Assembly (NCBI GenBank): GCA_944548615.1
Contig: OX155961.1
Location: 31,996,618-32,060,617, forward strand
From: Micropterix aruncella
Lineage: Eukaryota > Arthropoda > Insecta > Lepidoptera > Micropterigidae
DNA: 64,000 nt
Direction: 5' to 3'
Shown: positions 46,301 through 58,300 of the stretch, piece after piece
How positions within the stretch are numbered: position 1 is the first letter of the stretch
How the letters are laid out: every line of letters begins with the position of its first letter
Made by a program: the position numbers and the translations under genes
The notes under the pieces: model-generated
Seen by the model: the letters and a program-made list of their open reading frames with translations, nothing else
Database searches by the model: none
Told to the model about the DNA's origin: nothing

Positions 46301-49300
46301 AAAATTATATATAAAAAACAATTGCGGGGGTTTGCCCCAAAATATGGGGCAAACCCACGCACTGCGTGGCTTTGCTCCAGATTTAGGGTTTGGGGAAAAA
46401 ACAAAACAAAAAAAACGCATTAATATCCAGTAAACTATATTTTTGCTATTTAACAAACATTACGGTGTTACGACTTACAGTCTTTGTCTTCAAACATTAA
46501 TAAGAAATATTTTAACTCTTATCACAATTCAAACATAAAAAAACAAATGCCCTTAACTTTCAAAATAACGGGAAAACAATGGGTTGTAATTTGGCGGCCC
46601 TATTATCTGTAACTTACGATTTTAATTGATGGAACGAGGAAAAAAATATGAAAATGGTGATTTCCTGGTATTAGCGCAAATCCCCGCACTTGTTGATAAT
46701 GCGGGGACTTGCCCAAATAAGGTGCGTGGTTTGCCCCATTTCACACTTTCAACATGGCGTCGTCTCCAACTATGTAAGCGAATGATATCAAGGAACTTGA
46801 CACTCGAATGTGAAGCTAAACCAGGTTCATCACCGTAACTTTAATTGCGAAAATAGCTTAAACAGTTTTATAAAAACTCAGCTTGGAAGGACAAGAAATA
46901 TTACATCAAAACACGAAAAAAACAGACTTACCGCATTTTCCAGGCTCACGTGCGACCGAACTTCTTGAGGATTAGTGTGGAACTGGAAGTTGTTGAGATG
47001 GGTAGCCACCTGGCGGCTATCGAAGTAATTACAAAAATTCCCTCCGAAAACCCCATTCGTGGACTTGCCCCGTGCGGGGCTTTACCCCCACCTACCCTAT
47101 CGTTCGTAATTTGATATAAAAATAGGGAAACTTACTTTTTGTACACCCGTCGTAATATATACCTGAGATACTAATATATAACCTGATTTCGATTAATAAC
47201 CTGATTGTTTTTTATAATATAATTTAGTGCAACTCCATACTAGGGTATATTGGATTATTATTATTATTAATAATATTTATTCTGGGCAGGCAGCTTTGTT
47301 GGTACGTCCAGATCGGATCTTGTAAAGCAAATCATAAACAATATTAACATGTTTTTAGGTACAAATCGAGTCTGTTTTTAAATTGATTGACATAGCTTGC
47401 ACTAATCACTTATAATGGTAGTTTAATCCACATGTCCACCACTCTATTTTGCAGAATGTTCTTAAGAGGATTAGATTTAAATTTTGCGCATTTGAGTTTT
47501 TTGCTGTGAACTCGAAGATTTGTGTTGACGTTGAGTTTGTTAATATTCTCTAGCCCAGGTACATCGTAATAATTTGTGAGAATTTCATGTCTCAATTGGG
47601 TCGCCTTTGTATCTTGTTTGAGAGTAGTTATTCCAAGTAATTCCTAGCGATCTTCATCATTCCTATTCTTAAGGCGCGCTGTCATTTTGGTTGCCCATTA
47701 TTGCATCTTTTCTAGGACATCTGCATCTTTGCATAAGTAGAGTTTAGAGTAGTAGTTCCAGAGCTGATAGCCTTAACCGATTGGCGTTTTTCGTATTATC
47801 CGTATTTATTCAATTATCAGCTATATTTTTCCCTCCACTGCGGTAAAAGTCTGTCAATGAAGCCTGCCATTGAACACGCCACCTTTATGTATTAGTATGC
47901 GTCCACACACCATCTACAAAGTAATTTGAGGCTTCTTAAATTTTGCATGGAATGGCTGGCTTCCGAAAGGTTAATCAAGAATATGTCTCACATATGCCTT
48001 GTAGATCTTTATAAACACCTCTATTGACAGATTGATGCCTCTATATTTTTTCATTTATTTCATTTTATATGTCTTATCTAAGATTACATAAGGAAAAATA
48101 ATTACTTTCAAATTAAATAAAGTGACAAATTGATTTATCCCAATCCCATGCAACGTGAGGCATCTCACACATCTAACTAGGCTTACCTAGGCCTGTGTCT
48201 AGATGTGCGATTGATGATGAGATATTTATATTAATAATAATAGGTTACGTTTATAGGTTTTCTTAAAGACGTCGCCTCGCGAGTTTGCATCGAACGCAAA
48301 CCTCTCAGATTCTGCGCATCGAGACTGGATTCCCTAATGAAAACCCTAGAAATCCCAGATCCGTCCACTTATTCCTCCCTAGTTCTCATCACGCACTTGG
48401 CTACTTTAGTCGCAACCTACACTAAGGGGTTCACAATAATAATTGAACCATTTGACGATAAGACGCCGACGGTTTCAAATCCTGTACTGTATTTTAGGTG
48501 AGTGGATCTAATTTTCTAATATATAATCCTGTTATTTCCTCGTCTCTTTCCCAACAGAAACATGGGTTTACACAGCGACGCTTTGTTTTGTCCAATCTGT
48601 GTGAATTCACAGACTATATATCTTGCCAAATGGATAATCGCTCTCAGGTCGATGTTATATATACTGATTTTAGCAAGGCATTCGATCGAGTTGATCATAC
48701 GATTCTAATTTGCAAACTCGGCAACATCGGTATACATGGTGACTTACTGCTTTGGTTTACTTCGTATGTCAGCAATCGTCATCAAGCTGTTGTCATCGGG
48801 TGGCATAAGTCGAATTTTATATCGGTCCCATCTGGGGTACCGCAGGATACTATTATTTAATATGAGTGCATACTTTCTAAATTTTTGAAATAAATTTTGT
48901 AGTGATAAAATAATGTAGTGACTATGTAATATAATATTATCCCTGTGCATATTTTTTTCTCCTCATTATTATTTTTATTTTATTGTCATTTATTACCTAT
49001 ATTATATTCTGTTGATAAATTTTTGAATATTAATTTTAAAATTGTAAGTATATTGGGCTCGATTGCGTTTCTTCGTGAACTAAATTCGGAAATTAGTCCG
49101 TGTGAACGAGACAGGGCAATACGCTAGAGCGGAGTGTGAGATGAGCGGTTGTCACTTTTTCGCATTAAAACTGCGCGCCAAGGTCAAATCTTAGACTGCA
49201 CGAAATATGCTCGAATTTATTCGGACGAGTATAAGTTCGGCAGGTAGTATTAATCGACGATCGTTCGTTTCATATTTCGCTCTAACATATTGCTCTGTCT

Positions 49301-52300
49301 CGTTCGCTTGGACTAATTTTAGTTTTAGTTCACAAAGAAACGCAATCGGGCCCATTATGTATTTTTTTTAAAATTATTTCCTTTTTTATTTTGAATTACT
49401 TTATTTTATTAAACAGTAATATTATATACAGTTTATTTTAAATTACTTGCTTATTATTGATAGTTTATAATATTTTTGTTACATTATTTTGAATGTTATA
49501 TAGGTAATTAGGGTAATTTTATTAAATACTTAGTATGTTTTTAAAATTTCTCAAAATAATAATTATTAAAATAAATTGTCTACCTTGGAACAGGCGCCAG
49601 CTTAGGTCAAGACATGTTGCTAACAAATGCTTTCTGGGATGTGGAACAAAATCGAAGGCAATCTTGTAAGATGCGACTCATTCACCAATTTAATGTATTC
49701 AAAAGCAGGAGAAAAATGAAGTTTCAACCTGCGATAATATTTTTTTTAGCACAGCACTGCATTTGCATGGGATGATACTGCAAAATTTAAAACATTGCGC
49801 CTCATTTTTTTAGGGAATTTTGTATCCTTTCCTTCTTTAGTAATTACATTTCAACTAACGGTCTATCCGTGAGGTTTACCATCCACCGTACTGATTCACC
49901 CATATTAAGGATGTCACTAATTAAATACTCATCCTGTAAATAAAAATGAAATGGTGTTCGAGGGTAACCGCATATGATGGTTGTCTGATTGCTGGGAAAG
50001 TCTTGAGTTGACACAAACAATTTTTTTTATTTTGTTAACATATTCCAATATCTTTTCAATTCACAAAATGATCACAAACAAATATACTGAAATTTGAACA
50101 GGACAGAGTCTGTCGGGTCAGCTAGTAGTAAAATAATTATTGCTCTGATTTAAAAAATCATCTATAGTGCACCGCCATACTCATCTGCCACGATCGGCAC
50201 TATATTAAACATAAGAGAAAATTAATCAATTTTTGGAGCTTTGATCTACGGTGCGTTTCGTAATAAAATCCTACCTGGCAAAACGGAGTACGGCATTGAG
50301 TAATATAATACCTTATATAATCAATGCGGCTGTTTAATTGATAACATTTGAATAACTTCGAAACATTAATTAGCTTAATTTTAGATAATTCCCCGACATG
50401 AAATTAAAGCAATATATAATGCTGTTGTTTCTGATAATAAAATAAATAAATAAATTGTATATATTTATTCCATTTTCAATGGAAATTTAAGATGAGGTGA
50501 CCACACCGCTGATTGCCTTTCTACAAACCTTAAATCATTTTTAATTTTGTTTCAGCTGTATGGATTCATCAATAGCAATGAGGCCAATTTTCGCAAGGTT
50601 TCAGACCGTTGTAATCACATCAGGTGAGATTTAAGAAAAATATTTTCTCTCTAGAAGAAGAGGATGAGTAACGCTTAGAAAAAAGCTTAAAAGCTTGATC
50701 ATTTTGTCTTGATAGGAGAAAATATCTAACTGACAAAAAAATACTTTTGAGATTATGAGAATTTTATGTTATTGAAATGAAACTTATCAAGACAAGGTAA
50801 TTAAACTTATATTAATTGTTTTTATTAGATTAAACAATATAATGTTAAAATTAAACAATTAGCAGTTACTTGCAGCAGCAGTACTGCCGGCGTAAATGAA
50901 AACACAGTAACTTCATTTACTGTGTTTATACAAGTTTGGTTCTTTAAAATCACGAGTTGGAGTACTATAAGGCAAATTTTTTGGTTTGTCTGTTGATGGA
51001 TAGTTACCGAGATACCTTAGATAAAAACACAGCATTTATTAAAAAAATAGAATATTTTTAATAAAAAACACGGTATGTATAATTTTTTAAGTTAAAATAC
51101 AGTAACCTATTATTTACTGTGATCTTTTTTAATACCTATAAGCATTTAAGAAATATTTTTTTTTGGTTACAACACGGCTTCTTCAGATACTGTGGTTTTA
51201 GGTAAAATTTTGTTAAAAGTTAATTTATTAATACACGAATTAATCACAGTATCTCAATTACTGTGTGGTGCCTGCAGTTTTTTATTTATTTAAAAAATAT
51301 ACATTTATTTTACATGGTTAGAACACAGTAATGGGTAAAATTTACCTATAACACAGTAACCACTCAGTTACGGTGTTATAGCTTAAAAATATAAAATTTA
51401 TCAAATTATTTTCCTAATTTAACACACAATATCTAATTTAGTTAATTAAACAATTATAATTTAATATATATTTTTATGCAGAATTGAAGTTTTAAGTATT
51501 TTTTAACATGAAAGATTAAGAGAAATAATCTGTATTGATTACTTTGTTCATGAAAACAAATATTTAACAACTGAACTTTGACCGCGTTTTTCTCAAAATG
51601 TCTTTTTTCAAGTTACTGTGTTTTCATTTACGACGGCAGAGTAGCAGTTACTGCCTAACGTAATTTTTATTTTAAACTTAAAGTTCAATATAAACTTAAA
51701 CAACCACTGAAGAAAGAAGGAAAGAAAACTATTTTGCCATGACGAGAAGTGTATTTTAACCGCAGAAAATGTAAAACTTTAATTAATAAGGACAAGTGTA
51801 AGCATTTTAAATGACAAAATATATATTTTTTCATTTACATTGATTATATAGGGTATTAGCATTGATTATATAGACGTTCAATGTGGTGGCATTCGTGGTA
51901 TGGCAGTATGACGCTCTAAACATGCCTATACAGTATCCTATCTCAAACTAAAATAATATATCTAGAAATATTTTTTAAAATATTTACATAGTCAATTTCT
52001 TATTTAGTACACAAGTTTTAATATGTAATAGTTACGCACTTAAAGTTCAGATAGACTAATACATAGCATTATTATTTCTGTGATGTAACCAGCCTATATG
52101 ACAATGCGATAGATGGCATTAACCCTTTGTACTCGAGCGGCTCTGCTATGGAGCCCGGGAAGGTTATTGCGTCCACTCGAGCGGCTCCGCTAGGGAGCCC
52201 GGGTAGTTTATTGCATCCACTCGAGCGGCACCATTACGGCACCCAGGCACCGTAGCAGCGCCACTCGAGTGGACGCAATATCCTGCCCAGGCGCCGTAGC

Positions 52301-55300
52301 GGCGCTGCTCGAGTACAAAACGCTAAGTTTGTTTGAGTATAAAATGATTCAAAAGCTCCTGTAAAATGTTTCCCTAATATAGCCGAAATCGTTTCGAGTT
52401 GCTGGTTTGCCCGTGCGAAAAAGGCATAGAGTGCAAAGGGTTAATAATCGAATATTATTATTGCTATCATTAGTTAAATTATTGAAATGTTATTATCTAT
52501 CAGTCCTTTTAAAAAACCATTAATTTTCAATGTTATTATGAATGGCCAAAATAAATTGGTATTAGTTTCACCAGACAATGCTATCAGCTCTAGCTACATG
52601 TCTCTGGCATAGAAGGATTGTTAAAACATGCTATGGAATTGAGCATGTTAAAACATTGGAACATGTTAAAACATGCTATGGATTAGGGAGTTAATGGGCC
52701 CTTGCTGAGTTGGCCACGAAGACCCATTCTGTTCAGGGTTGGTCACACTCACGGGTCAACACCCATCCGACGGCCTCCACGCATGAAGTGCGAGCCTGGG
52801 TAGGACTCTGGCCTTGGTCAGTTTCCCCTGGGAATCAACCTTCTGGCGCTCCTGGACGGTCTGCGCACCATGCGGCGTAAGCCAATCGACTGTGCACTCT
52901 GATTAACAGTCGGGGGAGTCTGGAAGCAGTACTGTTTCCTATAGAGCGGGGGTGGTTGCGGACCTTACGGCGACTGCTCTTGAAACGACCATCGGCCATC
53001 CGATCCTGGGTGAACAGCCGGGCAAAGGACGCTGTGGTCCGCGATAGATTCGGTATACAACGTTTCACCGCTTCGTAAGGGAGAGGACCGCGCAAGCGAC
53101 CTCGAACTCGGAACCAATCGAGAGACCGGAGTAATCTGGTCACAATTGGAAGTAAGGGCGTGAGTGTCGGCCCACCGGGTAACATTCCTGGCTATCTCGC
53201 GGTAAGGGCGTTGGCCTCTTACGGGCTTGTGACGTAGCTAGATGGTGGACTGTTTTTATCCCAAGTCTTCTACGTTCACTCCAGGGAGATAGAACGACTA
53301 ATCGTTAAAACTTCCTGAGGTGACGGGCTCGCCCGCTGTAGTCGACAACCCAAGTTAGGGAATTGAGCAATCTAATACCCTAATGATCAAGGGTATTAGA
53401 CAGTGTACATAAATCGTCTCTGTTCTGCTTATTGATGCATTTGGGAATATTACCATCTCTACAAGCTGACATAAAAGTACCTAATTACTGGGTTGAAATG
53501 TAACCAACTACAGTTATTGAATCGATTAAAATGTAGTTAAAGTGTGTTCGTTTTTTTTAACTACAAATTGTTGGATAGTAGTTAGTAGAGTATTACCCCC
53601 CCCCCCCACCTTTTATTATCTTATTATCACAGAAAATAATGGCTGCATGTAGTTGATGACTTAATCCATCAGTAGAGTAAAAATATTTGTTGAATATTTC
53701 CCCCCCCCATGGCGAGTATATTACATCTATGTTTTCTTTTTTTTTAGGAACGTTATCTCCTTTGGACATGTATCCAAAAATACTAGATTTTAATCCAGTT
53801 ATAATGAGCTCTTTTACGATGACTCTATCAAGGCCCTGTCTACTACCAATGGTAAGTCATGTTATTATTTATTATACGACAGTGTACGCTGGTGGTTCAA
53901 CAGACCGAATCGTATGATACTCATAACCTGATTCGCAAACCTTTTGGTATTGCCGTTGAAGTGTTCGCAGAGGAAATCCAGGAAGAGCTGATTGAATTCC
54001 AAAATGATACGCTCTGTAAGAATGCGTTTCAATCAGTTTCTCTTGAAGAGTTCTTGTGTAAAAAAATAATTCGATATCCTACGGTTTGGAGATTCGCCTT
54101 GCGATATCTTATGCTCTCTATTCTTTACAACTTATCAATGCGAACAAAGGTTTTCCGCTTTTCTCCTTAATAACCTTTCGGAAGCCAGCCATTCCATGCA
54201 AAATTTTCAAAGACCTCAAAAATTCGTTTGTAGAACTTAAAACCCTCGAAATATGAGCCTATTGGAGGACATTCCATATGAACTGGGTTGACAAGTCAGG
54301 AATGAAGATGTCTGAAGCGTTTGAGGACATAGAAATATCAAGGACATTAAGGAACCAAAAAGTCAAATATTTTCCCCATATTTATTGTGCATTATCTCAA
54401 AAGATACAACATTGTGCATCTAATAAATTAAGGCATAATAGTTGGAAGAAGTGGTTGGGACGAAGAATCTTGGCTCTTCAATCTACAGAAAAGGTTTAAT
54501 AAATCTACCTTCTAAAACCCTAATACAGTTTGTGCGGGATGGCTCTAAAGGCAAAAAACATTCCAATATAAAACATTTCTCAATAATTAAGAAAGCTTCA
54601 GGTTGGATTCTGGAGGTCGATTCGGTCTATAAGCAATATAAATCCCTGAAAGTCTCGGATGCACAGTCCACCGTCTAGATATAACTTTTTACTTCTACTT
54701 CTATCTCCTTGTTGTAGAATTAACTGTTTCATGGGAATCAATATCCCAAAAGACCACGAGTACAAATTAAATAAGTACTATGAGTAGTTTCGCAAATGCT
54801 GTCACCCAGAACGGCTTTACTGTTGACCTTCACGCGAAGTAAGACAGCGCTCGTGGCCTGCTAGCCAAATCTCTGTTTCACCTCTTTAACCCCTGGGTGG
54901 CCACGCACACCGATAGGCGTTTTTCGTATTATCGTATTATATCCGTATTTATTCAATTATCGACTCTATTTCGCCTGTCATTGAAGCCTGCCATTGAATA
55001 AGCCACCGTTATATATTAGTATGCTTGCACACACCTTCTACATACAAATTTTTGAGGGTTTCGAAAATTTTGCGTGGAATGACAGGCTTCCGAAAGGTTA
55101 AAGGAAACTGTGATTTTCGCATCTCAAATTCTATGGCTCCAAAAGGAGAGTGAATGGATGGTAAGGTGCACGCTTACATGTGGCAAGACGGCTGTCCTAA
55201 ACCTACCACCAGAGTCCACCCCTCACCCCTCGGAAGTGTAATAATAGTAATTCCAGGGCAGCTCCATTTGTATTTTATTATAGTCTAAAATATGTATATA

Positions 55301-58300
55301 AATCAATACGATTTCATTTTCGAATCTCCATGGCCAAAGACGAAGCTATTTTAGGAACCATATCACCCTCTACCTACTCGTGGAAACTTGTCAAAAACTC
55401 ATAACTACAATAAAATATAATTCCCCTTATTTTTCTTACTATTGAAAGTCTTTAGCAGACACTGCTAAATTTCCAGCTTCATTTTTTGACTCATTTTATA
55501 ATTATGTATAAACCTTGAATGTTTTAGATTGTCTCCAAAGGCAGTGATCAAGTAGCAATCTCCTCTAAATATGAAACCCGCGAAGATGTAGCTGTTATAA
55601 GGAACTATGGACAGCTTTTGGTCGAAGTGAGTATCACAATAGTCAATAGTCTTCGATTCATACAAAGCAAATACATTTGGATATCAATAATAAATGTTTA
55701 AAACACAAATAATCAAAATATGAATGAAACAAATAATATAAAAAAAAACAAAGAAATCAATAGCCTAAAACTAATGCAACAAATAATCAATAAAAATAAC
55801 ATTAATAATAACATAGACATAACAAACTAAGTCAGACAAATGCTCATTAATCACATACATAAAATGGAAATAATTATAATGAATATTTAAACATTATCAA
55901 ATTTTGCAATATTTTTTGAGGTCGTCTACCTTATAGTTAGCATTTCAGTGTTTAACTCAATATTCAAATATTCAAACATTTTTGGTTCTAAATCTCGTAT
56001 TGACTTTGGAATGTTCTTGAAGAGTGTAAAGGCCAAATGCCCAAATGACTTGGATTATAGTCAAACGGACTTTGGGGAGGCTAAAAGAGTGGTTTTTGCT
56101 TTGAATGTCCTAATCATGTATGTACATGTTAAGCGTACATTTGTGTATGTTGTTTTATAGCACACAATTCTGATTTAAATGTTTTTATTAAAGTTTCCAT
56201 AAAGGGAAGCGCTACTTTATTTTTACAATTGCTCAAGGTGATTGTGTCGTAGTGCGTACCACTTCCTGAAAATTTAGTTGCCAAGGAGTTGTTAATGGTA
56301 GCCCAACATTCTTTTTACAAGGGACATTTATTGAATTGAATTGAATTAAATTTCCAGATGATTCTCACTTTATTAAACAACCAACTGGACCAATCAGATA
56401 GATTTATTAAGGCCCTAGTCTTCAAAAATTTACGCCTAGCGCTCTTGTGATGAGATCAACATTTTCTATTTTTTAAAGTAAACATACAATATGAAAAAAA
56501 TACATTGTATGCGATAATTGGCAATATGAGTAATATTTAGGATTTTTTTGACCTTTTAGTTCGAAATGTAGGACTAAGTAAATGGGCCTCAAACTTAGTT
56601 CGTTTTCTTTGAATACGTTTGGAGTTGATTTTCTGCACTTAGATATGGACAACTAATAAGTTATCGAAAAAAATATTCAGCGCAAAATTGAATTCATATG
56701 TTCCTCTTTAAAATGCGCTGGTCAGATTTTTCAAATCTTTTTTTAATTTCTTAATCTAAACGTCACAATAAGTAAGGCTTTCTCGTTTTTTTACGTTGAA
56801 TAAACCATACTTTCTATCTTTAAAAGCCACTCAAAATAAATAATATTAAAATATTATAAAATAGAAGCGTTGATTGATAGAATAAAAATAAAATTATTAT
56901 AAAAGTATTTTTTTTCATAACATTCTCAATTTCTGAAAGTACGCCCAAATCCCGGCTTTATATACGAAAACGCTGATAGAAATTTACTAGAACGAGCCGA
57001 GCGCTCGTAGTGTTCGGACGTTTGGATCTACGCAAATTTTCGTGGTACCTCTCGCTCTAACAGTTATTCTCCCTCACACACAGATTCATTATGTTATATC
57101 GACACAGTTAACGCGTAGTCAAAGCTTACTCTACTTATATATATTATAATATTATATTTTGTGGTTTGATTAGTTGTATAATATAATATTTATAAAAGGA
57201 AAAACTATCTTTGTACAAATGGAATGTAAGATTAAGTATATTTCTATTACTCCTTGGCATTTCTAAGGGGCTATTAAAAAATGGCAAAAGTGAAACAATG
57301 TTGTCCATCCGTCCGTCCGTTTTGAGGCTCTGATGATCTTCGAGGATGTAGGTAGTAGACATTCCGAGTTTTGGGTCATTCGTCACAATTCGTCGAGCAG
57401 CTTCTACTTTTGGGGTCTTGAGGCTCTGATGATAAATCAGAAAACTGGTAATGGAACTTCAAGAGTTTAGGTAGTACACATACCGAGTTTTGGCTCATTC
57501 GTCACAATTCGTCGAGCAGCTTCTACTTTTGAGGTGTTGAGGCTCTGATGATGGATCAGAAAACTGGCAATGGAACTTCAAGAGTTTAGGTAGTACACAT
57601 ACCGAGTTTTGGCTCATTCGTCACAATTCGTCGAGCAGCTTCTACTTTTGAGGTCTTGAGGCTCTGATGATGGACCAGAAAACTGGCAATGGAACTTCAA
57701 GAGTTTAGGTAGTACACTTACCGAGTTTTGGGTCATTCGTCACAATTCGTCGAGCAGCTTCTATACTTAAGGTCTTAAGACTCTGATGATGGGTCAGAAA
57801 ACTTTTAATGGAACTTCAAGACTGTAGGTAGTAGACATACCGAGTTTTGGCTCATTAGTCACAATTCGTCGAGCAGCTTCTACACTTGAGGTCTTGAGGC
57901 TCTGATGATGGATCATAAAACTGTCAATGGAACTTCAAGAGTGTAGGTAGTAGACACACAGAGTTTTGGCTCATTCGTCAGAATTCATCGAGCAGCTGCT
58001 ATATTTGAGGTATAATGACTCTGGTGATGGATCAAAAACTGTCGATTGAACTTCAAGAGTACAGGTTGTACACATACTGAGCTTCGGCTCATTCATTTCA
58101 ATTCGACAAGCAGCTTCCACACTTGAGTATTGAGGCTCTGGCGGTGGATCAGAAAACTGCTAATGGAACTTCGAGAAAGTAAGTGCTAGACATTCTCAGT
58201 TTTGCTCATTCGTCTCAATTCGACGACGCTTCTACACTTGCAAGAATATGGGTAGTAGCCATATCAAGCAATGACACATGTATACGTGCTACATAAATCG

